Below, piece after piece: positions 24,958 to 33,818 of a stretch of DNA of 45,945 bases. Source of the DNA: Coprobacillus sp. CAG:826 (GTDB taxonomy: Bacteria; Bacillota_I; Bacilli_A; RFN20; CAG-826); assembly GCA_000437235.1 (NCBI GenBank), contig FR897041.1:20633-66577 (forward strand), given 5' to 3'. The position numbers were made by a program, and so were the translations under genes. The notes beneath the pieces were generated by a model that made no database searches, was not told the DNA's origin, and saw only the letters and a program-made list of their open reading frames with translations. Within the stretch, counting starts at the first letter, position 1. Every line of letters begins with the position of its first letter.

Positions 24958-25965
24958 ATGAAAAAACAAATTGCCTGTTTTGGTGTTCGTGATTACGAAA
25001 TTCCTTATTTTGAAGAATTAGGAAAAAAATATGATTATGATTTAGTGTTATTTCCGCAATTTTTAAATACCGAAAACTATCAAGACGCTTATAGTTATGA
25101 GGTGGTAATGGTACGTGGAAACTGTGTAGTAAATAAAGAAGCTATGAAAGATTTATATCAACATGGCTTACGCTACTACTTAACAAGAACCGCAGGTTAT
25201 AACCACGTCGATATCGAAGCGTGTAAAGAATTGGGGATTGAAGCGGCTTATGTGCCAGGCTATTCGCCGAACGCGATTAGTGAACTTGCTTTAACTTTAG
25301 CGATGATGTTATTAAGAAATACCGCTTATATGGTGGATTATACCCATCATGGAAACTTCAAAGTCACCAATCAAATGTTCTCTCGTGAAGTAAGAGGTTG
25401 TAGAGTGGGTATCTTAGGTTGTGGGCGCATCGGTTTAACTAGCGCCCAATTATTTAAAGGATTAGGTGCCGAAGTCGTAGGTTATGATGTCTATCAATCG
25501 GATAGAGCCAAAGGAATTGTTACCTTTTTACCTCTAGACGAATTTATTAAAACCTGTGATATTATTCTTGTTCATTTAGCTTATATTAAAGGAAGTAATG
25601 ATAACTTCATTAATGAAAACTTCTTAAAGAACATGAAAAAGAACGCTATTTTGGTGAATGTTGCGCGCGGTGAAGTGATGGATACTAAAGCGGCTTTAGC
25701 CGAAGTTGAATCTGGTCATTTAGCAGGTTTAGCCATGGATGTTATTGATCATGAAAAAGCATTATTCTTCCAAAACTTTAAGGATCCTCAGCACATGGAT
25801 AACGAAGTCCATCAAAAAATCATTGATTTATATCCTCGCGTTTTAATTACCCCTCACGTGGGTTCTTCGACCGATAAAGCTTTAATTGATATGATTGAAG
25901 TATCCTTAAAGAATATGGATGAATATCTCGTATTGGGAAAATGTAAGAATTCATTAATTCGTTAA
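24958..25965 (+). CDS. D-2-hydroxyacid dehydrogenase
   Basis: A 335-residue NAD-dependent oxidoreductase interconverting a 2-oxoacid and a D-2-hydroxyacid. NAD loop GILGCGRIGLTSA; catalytic Arg in NVARGEVMD, Glu in MDVIDHEKA and His in TPHVGSST. The N-terminal domain holds YLTRTAGYNHVDIEACKELG and VPGYSPNAISELAL, the form seen in D-lactate and D-2-hydroxyisocaproate dehydrogenases. The branched-chain type is possible, but exact substrate is uncertain. It probably forms an operon with the AEC transporter and is followed by a terminator. Confidence 0.87.
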   Translation: MKKQIACFGVRDYEIPYFEELGKKYDYDLVLFPQFLNTENYQDAYSYEVVMVRGNCVVNKEAMKDLYQHGLRYYLTRTAGYNHVDIEACKELGIEAAYVPGYSPNAISELALTLAMMLLRNTAYMVDYTHHGNFKVTNQMFSREVRGCRVGILGCGRIGLTSAQLFKGLGAEVVGYDVYQSDRAKGIVTFLPLDEFIKTCDIILVHLAYIKGSNDNFINENFLKNMKKNAILVNVARGEVMDTKAALAEVESGHLAGLAMDVIDHEKALFFQNFKDPQHMDNEVHQKIIDLYPRVLITPHVGSSTDKALIDMIEVSLKNMDEYLVLGKCKNSLIR

Positions 25966-25972
25966 TTGAGTC

Positions 25973-26003
25973 AAAGTCATCTTGCAATCAGATGGCTTTT
26001 TTT
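25973..26003 (+). terminator. Terminator after the first D-2-hydroxyacid dehydrogenase
   Basis: AAGTCATCT pairs with AGATGGCTT (one wobble) around a 7-base loop, then a T run. Confidence 0.85.
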
Positions 26004-26125
26004 CTTTACTTTAAAAAGTTGTTAATGAGAAAGCATATCATTAGACGAGTGAGGTATTTTCATAGTATATTTAACTTAGAAAAGGTAAAACTGAAAATGA
26101 ATGCCTTTTTGAAAGGAGAATGTTT

Positions 26126-27112
26126 ATGATGAAAAAAATTGCGTTCTTCGATACAAAGCCTTATGATAAAGAGGTTTTTGATGAAGAGAATACGCACTAT
26201 GAAATGGTCTATTTTGAAAGTAAATTAAATGAAAAAACCGCACGACTTGCGCAAGGATTTGATTGCGTATGTGCTTTTGTAAATGATGATATTAATCAAA
26301 AAGTGATCGATACTTTATACGAAAATGGCATTCGTCTAATTGCTTTACGAAGTGCTGGATATAATAATGTGGATTTAAAAGCCGCTCAAGATAAAATTAC
26401 AATTGTTCGCGTACCTTCTTATTCGCCGCATTCTATTGCTGAACACGCTTTTAGTTTATTACAAACTTTAAATCGTAAAATTCATCGCGCTTATATTCGT
26501 ACTCGAGACTTTAACTTTTCTTTAGTGGGAATGAATGGTATTGTTTTATATCAAAAAACCATCGGTATTGTCGGTGTTGGTGCCATTGGTAGAGCGATGA
26601 TTCAAATTGCCAAAGGTTATGGTATGCGCGTCGTATGTTTTGATCCGCATCCCGATGAATCTTTAGGTGTCGAGTTCGTGGATTTAGATACACTCTTTAA
26701 AGAAAGCGATGTCATTTCTTTACATTGCCCACTAACGAAAGCAACCTATCATATGATAAATAAAGAATCGATCGCAAAAATGAAAAAAGGCGTTTATTTT
26801 ATTAACACATCTCGTGGCGCTTTAGTGGATACCGCAAGTTTATTAGATGCCTTAAATGAAGGAAAAATTCGTGGGGCAGGTTTAGACGTTTATGAAGAAG
26901 AGGAAGACTTATTCTTTGAAGACAAATCTCTTACCATCGTAAAAGATAATATTTTATCTTTACTCATTTCTCGCCCCAACGTCATTGTTACTTCTCACCA
27001 AGCGTTTTTAACCGATGAGTCTTTAACACAAATTGCGAGAACAACCTTCGATAACTTAGATCAATACTTTGCTCATCAACCTTTAGAAAATGAAATTCGT
27101 TATCAAAAATAA
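26126..27112 (+). CDS. ldhA: D-lactate dehydrogenase, LdhA type
   Basis: A 328-residue fermentative enzyme reducing pyruvate to D-lactate with NADH. It closely follows the E. coli LdhA pattern: FVNDDINQKV, IALRSAGYNNVDLKAA, HRAYIRTRDFNFSL, NAD loop GIVGVGAIGRA, ESDVISLHCPLT, catalytic Arg in NTSRGALVD, Glu in LDVYEEEEDLFFEDKS and His in SHQAFLT. The ATG at 26126 is chosen because AAAGGAG (26112-26118) is 7 bases upstream; an in-frame ATG at 26120 is too close to it. It is separated from the preceding dehydrogenase by a terminator and 120 bases, so it is probably transcribed on its own. Confidence 0.94.
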   Translation: MMKKIAFFDTKPYDKEVFDEENTHYEMVYFESKLNEKTARLAQGFDCVCAFVNDDINQKVIDTLYENGIRLIALRSAGYNNVDLKAAQDKITIVRVPSYSPHSIAEHAFSLLQTLNRKIHRAYIRTRDFNFSLVGMNGIVLYQKTIGIVGVGAIGRAMIQIAKGYGMRVVCFDPHPDESLGVEFVDLDTLFKESDVISLHCPLTKATYHMINKESIAKMKKGVYFINTSRGALVDTASLLDALNEGKIRGAGLDVYEEEEDLFFEDKSLTIVKDNILSLLISRPNVIVTSHQAFLTDESLTQIARTTFDNLDQYFAHQPLENEIRYQK

Positions 27113-27124
27113 AGTATTTTCGTC

Positions 27125-27153
27125 TTGTATCTTATGATTTTTTTGTTTACAAT
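27125..27153 (+). promoter_or_regulatory. tyrS promoter
   Basis: TTGTAT, a 17-base spacer and TACAAT, upstream of the T-box leader. Confidence 0.72.
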
Positions 27154-27159
27154 ATAGGA

Positions 27160-27370
27160 GCATTGAATAAGAAAAAGTACTGCCCAATATAGAGAGCCTC
27201 GTGAAGGTGAAAGAGGAGAAGCAGGAAATACGACTTAGGAGCATCTTTGTGAAAGCAAAGCGTAGGCGTAGCGTTATTTACGCACATAAGGGAGAGTTAT
27301 GTTAACTCTAACTAAGGTGGTACCGCGTTATTTTAGCGTCCTTAGACAGTTGTCTAGGGGCGCTTTTTTT
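27160..27370 (+). promoter_or_regulatory. T-box riboswitch controlling tyrS
   Basis: The leader carries the T-box core AAGGTGGTACCGCG (27314-27327), which pairs with the free NCCA end of uncharged tRNA, and ends in terminator AGCGTCCTTAGA/TCTAGGGGCGCT plus seven T residues (27335-27370). Upstream is stem I with AGAGAGCCTCG and GAAATACGAC, where UAC would be the Tyr specifier codon. Uncharged tRNA-Tyr would favour the antiterminator and switch tyrS on. Confidence 0.93.
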
Positions 27371-27388
27371 AAAAAGGAGAGATGAAAT

Positions 27389-28624
27389 ATGACATTATTA
27401 GAAGAACTTAAAGCTCGCGAATTATTCTTTCAAACCACTTCGGAAGATTTTGAAAATTACTTAGAAACCCATAAGGTGACGTTCTATTTAGGTTGTGACC
27501 CAACGGGTGATTCTTTGCACGTCGGTCACTTAGTGACGTACTTAGTCGCTAAAAGATTAGAACAAAGAGGCCATCACCCCATTCTTCTTGTGGGTGGCGC
27601 GACCGGACAAATTGGTGATCCAAAACAACAAGGCGAAAGAAAAATGCTTTCTTTAGAAACCACCAATGAAAACGCTCGTAAATTAGCCCATCAAGTAGAA
27701 ACCCTCTTTGGTTTCCATACCATTGTGAATAACTTAGATTGGACGAAAAATTTAAGCGTCATTGATTTCTTACGTTTTTATGGTAAAGAATTTAACGTCA
27801 ATACCATGATCAATAAAGAAACCGTAAAGGCGCGTTTAGATAGTGGTATTTCTTATACCGAATTCTCTTACCAAATCTTACAAGCCATGGACTGGTATCA
27901 TTTATTTAAAACGATGAACTGCGAAGTACAAATTGGTGGTCAAGACCAATGGGGCAATATGACCGCAGGAACCGAGCTCATTCGTAAAAAAGAAGGTAGC
28001 GAAACCAAAGTCTATGCTATGACCATTCCTTTAATTTTAAAACCTGATGGTACGAAGTTTGGTAAATCAGAAGCGGGAAAATCCGTATGGTTAGATAAAG
28101 ATAAAACATCACCGTATGAATTCTATCAATTCTGGTTCAATCTTCCTGATAGCGATGTGATTAAAAAGATGAAACAATTTACTTTCTTATCTTTAGAAGA
28201 AATTGCAAGTATTGAAGAAGAATGGAAGAAAGCGCCTGAAACCCGATTAGCGCAAAAAACATTAGCAAGAGAAATGACGAAACTCATCCACGGACAAGAG
28301 GGCTTAGATCAAGCTTTACGTATTACCGATGCTTTATTTAAAGGGGATATTGCTTCTTTAAGTGCTAAAGAAATTGAAATGGCTTTTAGTGATTTCCCAA
28401 AAACTCACATTGAAGAAAATGCACCTTTATTAGAGACTTTAATCGCCTTAGGTGTTGCTAGTTCAAAACGAGAAGCCCGTGAATTTGTAAAGAATGGCGC
28501 CATTACCATTAATGGACAAAAGGTTACTGATGAAACCACGCTTTTAAATCCGAGCATGGCCATTGATCAACGTTTCTTAGTAGTGCGTCGTGGCAAAAAG
28601 AAATATAGTTTAGCCGAATTCTAA
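27389..28624 (+). CDS. tyrS: Tyrosine--tRNA ligase
   Basis: A 411-residue class I aminoacyl-tRNA synthetase charging tRNA-Tyr. Motifs: HIGH as HVGHL in PTGDSLHVGHL, the GGATGQIGDP loop, GGQDQWGNM, and KMSKS as KFGKS (DGTKFGKSEAGK). The C-terminal S4 RNA-binding domain is at about 345-405 (VASSKREAREFVKNGAITINGQK). It belongs to the TyrS1 type with KFGKS. GGAGAG lies before the ATG and a T-box leader lies upstream. In Bacillus tyrS also lies near ccpA and murC. Confidence 0.97.
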   Translation: MTLLEELKARELFFQTTSEDFENYLETHKVTFYLGCDPTGDSLHVGHLVTYLVAKRLEQRGHHPILLVGGATGQIGDPKQQGERKMLSLETTNENARKLAHQVETLFGFHTIVNNLDWTKNLSVIDFLRFYGKEFNVNTMINKETVKARLDSGISYTEFSYQILQAMDWYHLFKTMNCEVQIGGQDQWGNMTAGTELIRKKEGSETKVYAMTIPLILKPDGTKFGKSEAGKSVWLDKDKTSPYEFYQFWFNLPDSDVIKKMKQFTFLSLEEIASIEEEWKKAPETRLAQKTLAREMTKLIHGQEGLDQALRITDALFKGDIASLSAKEIEMAFSDFPKTHIEENAPLLETLIALGVASSKREAREFVKNGAITINGQKVTDETTLLNPSMAIDQRFLVVRRGKKKYSLAEF

Positions 28625-28645
28625 TTTTTCATTTTAATAAAAAAC

Positions 28646-28704
28646 AAAAGAAGCTAAATATGAAAAAGTTTTAACACGAAATCAATGCATTTAGCTTCTT
28701 TTTT
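28646..28704 (+). terminator. Terminator of tyrS
   Basis: AAAAGAAGCTAAAT pairs perfectly with ATTTAGCTTCTTTT across a 29-base loop, then T residues. Confidence 0.8.
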
Positions 28705-28790
28705 CATTGCCTTTTTTGGAAAATATAGAGAAAATATTTCGAAATTGCGTCATTTTTGCTATGATATAAGGTGTTAAAGGAGCCGAAAAA

Positions 28791-29081
28791 ATGGAGTTTC
28801 ATTCAAATCATGAAAAGAATCAAGAAGGTAATAAAGAAACAAAGTCTTGCGGACTTTATTTTCTTCATAATCTTTTAAATGAAATTTCTAAAAAGGAAAT
28901 ATTGTTGAAGGCTTCTTTTATCAATGATAAGAAATCTTATCTTTTATATAAGTTAAATGAAGAGAATAAAAAAGAAGCAGAACCACAACTTATTCCATAT
29001 TTTTTCATCAACAAGTTGTTGCTTCTTCGCAAGATTTTATTGGACTCGTTATTGATAGTCATTATCATCCGTATAGTTTAA
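28791..29081 (+). CDS. 5' reading frame of the Sel1-TIR-NACHT gene (before -1 shift)
   Basis: A 96-codon frame with a strong ribosome binding site (AAAGGAG, 28776-28782, 8 bases before the ATG). The first 72 codons look coding (Lys/Glu/Asn-rich, soluble); after the slippery site at 29000-29006 the same frame turns into an unlikely Leu/Ile run and stops. The downstream long frame, by contrast, is open back to 28970 and continues smoothly (FFHQQVVASSQDFIGLVIDSH) but has no ribosome binding site. Codons 1-72 are therefore the true N-terminus of the large protein, reached through a -1 frameshift or separated by a one-base deletion in a T run. Confidence 0.65.
   Translation: MEFHSNHEKNQEGNKETKSCGLYFLHNLLNEISKKEILLKASFINDKKSYLLYKLNEENKKEAEPQLIPYFFINKLLLLRKILLDSLLIVIIIRIV
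29000..29006 (+). promoter_or_regulatory. Candidate -1 frameshift site U UUU UUC
   Basis: In the upstream frame the codons are TAT TTT TTC, giving the slippery heptamer T TTT TTC; after slipping, both Phe tRNAs still pair and the next codon is CAT in the long frame. A weak hairpin (CAAC/GTTG, then TTGC/GCAA) begins within 10 bases downstream. A sequencing or mutational loss of one T would produce the same picture. Confidence 0.5.
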
Positions 29082-29101
29082 TTTTAAAAGACAAAACATC
29101 G

Positions 29102-32100
29102 TTGTTTCAACGAGTTTTTGCTTTACCCAATTCCATAGAAAAACAATTATTATTAGGATATTGTTATGAACAAGGTGATGCAGGAGTAGTTAAAGATATT
29201 TCTAAAGCCTTTGCCTGCTTTTTAAAAGCTGCAGAGTCTAACGATGCACGTGCGCAAAATATAATTAGCTACTATTATGGAACAGGAGCAGAAGGCATCG
29301 CTATTGATTATCAAAAATCTTTCTATTATGCTTCGTTATCGGCTCAACAAAATTATGCAGTTGGTTTATTTAATTTAGGACATTGTTATGAACATGGGAC
29401 AGGAACCATTCGAAATGAAAGTAAAGCTTTTGCGCTTTATTATCAAGCGGCAATGCAAGGTTATTCTAAAGCGATGGAAAAAGTAGGCACTTATCTTTTT
29501 TATGGAACGGTGATAAAAAAAGATATCACTAGTGCTTGCTATTGGTTTCAACGCGCGGCATTAAATGGTATGGAAAATAGCTATTTATACGCTGCTTATT
29601 GTATGCTTGATAACGATATGAAAGTTCATGATATAAATACGGCCATTGAATTATTAAAACATGCTTCTTTTAAAGGCATAAAAGAGGCAGATTTAGAATT
29701 AGGTAAGATATATTATCAAAGCACCGAAATTACGCCGAATGTCTTATTAGCGTTAGACTATTTTTCTCATGCTTATCAAGAAGGTATTTTAGAAGCAGGA
29801 AAGTATATCGTTGAAATTTCGGAAAAAGATGTAAATAATGAAGAGCTTTTAAAGAAAGCCTATAACATTTTAAAAGACTTCTTAAAAAAGGAAATCGGAC
29901 AAAAAGATTTTAATGAAGAACTTTATGGCTTTGGTGCCTACCATATGGGCCTATGGCTTAAAAATGGGTGGCTAGTAAAAAAGAATGAAGAAGAGGCTTT
30001 AAGATATTTATCTTTGGCAGAACGTTTGGGCAACTATGATGCATCTTATGAAGCGAGTATTCTTTATGAAAAGAAGTTTGATTATGATGCAATGATGAAT
30101 AGCTTAAATCAAGCATTAAAAGGTTCAAAAGAAACGATTAAAAAAGCCTATTATCAATTGGGTAAACTGAATTTAGAAGGAAAAATTATAAAAAAAGATA
30201 TCGACGCAGCTTTTCGCTTTTTAGATTTATCTTTTAAAATGGGATATAGTGAAGCGGCTTATCTTTTAGCTGAAGCTTATGAAATTAGTGATGGTAAGCA
30301 TATTCCTAATTTTAAAAAAGCATTTGAAATGTATTCACATGCCGCTTATCGGTGTGATAATGCTAGAGCGTATTATAAAATGGCAGAAGCGCTTTATTAT
30401 GGCTTAGGTGTAACACCAAATGATGAACAAGCTAAAAATATGTTATTAGAAAGTCAAAAGCGTGGAGTAGAAGAAGCAGATATTCTTTTGGGAATGATGT
30501 ATTTAGAAGGAAAAGCTTATCAAAAAGATGAAGAAAAAGCTTTTTCTTGTTTTAAAAATGCTTATGAGCATCATATTCTAAGTGCTCCTTATTATTTAAG
30601 TCATTTTTATTTAAACGGAATAGTGGTTGAACAAGATATAACCTATGGCCTCGCACTTTTAAAAGAAGCAGAGGAAAATCGATTTTATCTAGCATCACAC
30701 GTTTTAGGACAAATCGATTTAGAAGGAAAGTATGTGACAAAGAATGAAGAAAGTGCCTTTAACCATTTCTTATTAGGCGCTACTTATTATGATGAAGCAT
30801 GTACTTTAGATATTGTAAAATGCTACCAGAATGGTGTTGGCGTAGAGAAAAATGAAGAGATTGCTTTTTCTTATCTTTATCAATATCATTTCCATAAAAG
30901 TCAATCTGTACTGGTAATGTATGAAATTGTTTTATGTTATTTAAAGGGTAGAGGGGTTAAAAAAGATATCGTAAAGGCAAGTTATCTTTTAAATGCAATG
31001 ATTGATAGTAAACAAAAAGAAGTGGATATATCCGAAGCGGAATTTCTTTTAGGTTACGCTTATTATACGGGGAGCATGACTTTAAGAAATCCGCCCGCTG
31101 CTTTTTATCAATTCTCTTTAGCCGCTCAAAATGAACATGTAGAAGCCATGTTTTATCTTGCAGAATGTTATGATAAAGGTACCGGTATCAGCGTAAATCA
31201 TGAAAAAGCGGTATCTTGGTATATCAAAGCGGCTGAAAAAGAACATTTAGGCGCAATGTATGAATTAGGTAATCATTATTATGATGGAATCGGCATTGAA
31301 CAAGACTATCAAAAGGCATTTTCTTATTATAAAATGGCAGCAGAAAGTGGTTATTTAAGTGCACAAGTGAGTTTAGCAGGGTGCTACGCTAACGGGGTAG
31401 GTACGATGCAAAGTTATGCTTTAGCGGCCAAATATTATGCGTTAGCTTCCCAAAAGAATCACGCTTTAGCAGAATTCCATTTAGCGGACTTGTACGAAAA
31501 TGGCTTTGGGGTAACGTTATCCTATGACTTAGCCATTGAATATTATAAAAGAGCGATAGAACATGGTTATTCTTTAGCGAAAGAATCCTTAGAAAGAGTA
31601 GAAAAGAAATTAGAATTAAAACGCTTGCAAGAAGTTGGTGTTGAACCAAGCCACGTTTTCATTTCTTGGAATCATTATTCGGAAGAACTTTCGATTCAAA
31701 TTTCTGAAATTTTAAAACAAGGCAATTTAAAAGTATGGCATAGTAATGCAAGTTGCGAAGGATTTATTAGTGAGACGTGTTTACTTGCGATAAAAAACGC
31801 AAAAACTTTCTTAGTGTTATTAAGTTTAAAAGCTATTAAAAGTGCCTATGTGCAAATGGAAGTTCAAGCGATTTATGATCGGGTAAAAAATGGAGAAATC
31901 GATATTTCTTGTATTAAAGCAATGTATGATGGTCCAGAAAATGAAATCCGTCAAGCTTTAAGTGAACTACCAAAAGAGCATCCAATGCGTATCTTTATCG
32001 ACTTTGATTTATCACCGTTATATGTGACAGAACCGCAATATATGATTGATAATATCATCAATTCGTTAACCACGGGCGCTTTTAAAACGTATCGTAATGT

Positions 32101-33745
32101 TAGACATAGAAAAACAGCCATGTTTAGTATGTTTATTTTAAACACGTTTAATTTTGATCGTTATGCGAATATGGTAGATTTAACGAGCAATATTGAAAAA
32201 GGTTACATTTCTAGAAAATTGGCGCTCTACACGAAAAAAGATGAATCTGTTTTTTATAGTGAAGAAGACTTATTGAAAAATGAGCTTTCTTTAATTGTGG
32301 CACCGGGTGGAAGAGGAAAATCCGTTTATCTACAAAATTTAGAACATCGCTTCTTTAGTCAAGATAACGCTTCTACGATTTTCTTTCGTTTTCCCTTAAC
32401 GCAGTTAAAAAATTATGTGGCGAAGCTTTCAAAAGAAGTAGATGCTGAAGATTTTATTGCTTTCTTAAAAGAAGAAGTCTTTCAAAAAGAATTAGATGAA
32501 GTGGAAAAGAATATTCCTTTCCGTAATGAAAAATTTATTCAACTTTTCCTACAAGAAAATAAACAAATTTATTTCTTATTAGACGCTATAGATGAATTAG
32601 GAAATGACCGGAAAAAATGGCTTCAAATTTTTGAAAAAATGTGGAGTGATTTTGTTTTAAAATATAACAAAAACAAATCCACGCATTTCATTTTTACTTC
32701 TCGTATTGTTGAAAAAATTCATATCGCTGAACTTTCTTCTTTAATGATATTTACCTTACCTTCCTTTAATGAAAAAGAGCAGAGAGAATTATTTGTTTCT
32801 ATTATGAATTTATTCAATGCATCGCAATTAAGAGATATGGCAAATCACCAAGAAGAAGTCACCTTATTTAGTGAGGAAGAAGATTATCCGCTTTTTCAAA
32901 AGGAAGTTGCTGAGCTCCATATTCCGATTACCTCCAATCCTTTGATTTTATGTAATTTCTTAATTCTATATTTTATGAATGCATTAGAAAATCGACCAAT
33001 GCCTAAAACTGAATATGAAATCATGATGCAATCCATTCATCTTTTAATTGATCAATTAGAAGATGAAAAGCGAATTGATTTAGATTTAAACTTAGTTTCA
33101 GCGTCTTTTTTAAATCAACATTTACGTAATATTTTAGCTTATCTTTATTTTGAAATTTTGGCTTTTGATTCAAGACCGATTGAAGATATTATTTTAGAGT
33201 ACCTTCAAGATAATGAAAAAGAAGAAGAAATTCAAAAGTTAACGATGCTAGAAAGAAAACGTTTAGCTCTTGCTTTAAAACAACATTTTATTTCTCGTAA
33301 TTTTGCAGGAGAAGGAAATATTGTTCACGCTTTGTTCGCTACTTATTTTGCTTCCGAATATTGTTATCAAGATTTAATTCAAATTACGGGCAAGGGCAAA
33401 TTAGCGCACCTTACTTTTAAAGATGAAAAAGCGAAAGAACGACTTCTTTCTTATCAAGAACAGTATTTCTCCTTGGGAGAAAACTGGATTGACGTTTTAA
33501 ATCATTTGATTTCTAAAATGCTTTATCAACTTTCTTTGTTACCGCATGAAGAAAATCTTTCGAAAGATAATTTTAATTTCTTACAAGAAGTCTTTGAAAT
33601 TCTTTATGTTCGTAATATAAATGAGAACATGAAAAAGAGTTATCGTGATATAAGAAAAATGGCGAAAGAGAAACGCTGCTACTTTGCTTCAGATGTCCTG
33701 CAACTTTTGACATTAGAAAAATTTTCTAGCGAAGAAAATAATTGA
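29102..33745 (+). CDS. Sel1-repeat, TIR and NACHT fusion protein (STAND NTPase)
   Basis: A 1547-residue frame from the first legal start (TTG, no ribosome binding site); joined to the upstream frame the protein would be about 1651 residues. Residues ~10-840 are some 20 Sel1/TPR-like repeats (A-x-x-Y-Y-x-A-A pattern). A TIR domain begins near 848 (SHVFISWNHYSEELSIQI); E920 in SAYVQMEVQAI occupies the place of the catalytic Glu of NADase TIRs. The NACHT/STAND module has Walker A APGGRGKS (~1068) and Walker B YFLLDAIDELG (~1158), then TSRIVEKI. The rest is helical. The architecture resembles bacterial NLR-like immune proteins: ligand sensing by repeats, NTP-driven oligomerisation, TIR effector. 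Defence is an inference. Confidence 0.85.
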   Translation: MFQRVFALPNSIEKQLLLGYCYEQGDAGVVKDISKAFACFLKAAESNDARAQNIISYYYGTGAEGIAIDYQKSFYYASLSAQQNYAVGLFNLGHCYEHGTGTIRNESKAFALYYQAAMQGYSKAMEKVGTYLFYGTVIKKDITSACYWFQRAALNGMENSYLYAAYCMLDNDMKVHDINTAIELLKHASFKGIKEADLELGKIYYQSTEITPNVLLALDYFSHAYQEGILEAGKYIVEISEKDVNNEELLKKAYNILKDFLKKEIGQKDFNEELYGFGAYHMGLWLKNGWLVKKNEEEALRYLSLAERLGNYDASYEASILYEKKFDYDAMMNSLNQALKGSKETIKKAYYQLGKLNLEGKIIKKDIDAAFRFLDLSFKMGYSEAAYLLAEAYEISDGKHIPNFKKAFEMYSHAAYRCDNARAYYKMAEALYYGLGVTPNDEQAKNMLLESQKRGVEEADILLGMMYLEGKAYQKDEEKAFSCFKNAYEHHILSAPYYLSHFYLNGIVVEQDITYGLALLKEAEENRFYLASHVLGQIDLEGKYVTKNEESAFNHFLLGATYYDEACTLDIVKCYQNGVGVEKNEEIAFSYLYQYHFHKSQSVLVMYEIVLCYLKGRGVKKDIVKASYLLNAMIDSKQKEVDISEAEFLLGYAYYTGSMTLRNPPAAFYQFSLAAQNEHVEAMFYLAECYDKGTGISVNHEKAVSWYIKAAEKEHLGAMYELGNHYYDGIGIEQDYQKAFSYYKMAAESGYLSAQVSLAGCYANGVGTMQSYALAAKYYALASQKNHALAEFHLADLYENGFGVTLSYDLAIEYYKRAIEHGYSLAKESLERVEKKLELKRLQEVGVEPSHVFISWNHYSEELSIQISEILKQGNLKVWHSNASCEGFISETCLLAIKNAKTFLVLLSLKAIKSAYVQMEVQAIYDRVKNGEIDISCIKAMYDGPENEIRQALSELPKEHPMRIFIDFDLSPLYVTEPQYMIDNIINSLTTGAFKTYRNVRHRKTAMFSMFILNTFNFDRYANMVDLTSNIEKGYISRKLALYTKKDESVFYSEEDLLKNELSLIVAPGGRGKSVYLQNLEHRFFSQDNASTIFFRFPLTQLKNYVAKLSKEVDAEDFIAFLKEEVFQKELDEVEKNIPFRNEKFIQLFLQENKQIYFLLDAIDELGNDRKKWLQIFEKMWSDFVLKYNKNKSTHFIFTSRIVEKIHIAELSSLMIFTLPSFNEKEQRELFVSIMNLFNASQLRDMANHQEEVTLFSEEEDYPLFQKEVAELHIPITSNPLILCNFLILYFMNALENRPMPKTEYEIMMQSIHLLIDQLEDEKRIDLDLNLVSASFLNQHLRNILAYLYFEILAFDSRPIEDIILEYLQDNEKEEEIQKLTMLERKRLALALKQHFISRNFAGEGNIVHALFATYFASEYCYQDLIQITGKGKLAHLTFKDEKAKERLLSYQEQYFSLGENWIDVLNHLISKMLYQLSLLPHEENLSKDNFNFLQEVFEILYVRNINENMKKSYRDIRKMAKEKRCYFASDVLQLLTLEKFSSEENN

Positions 33746-33818
33746 ATAATGTTCAATAATATGATATTCTCTTATAGGAATTGAAAAGAATATAGTCAAT
33801 TCCAAAGGGGAAAAGAAA

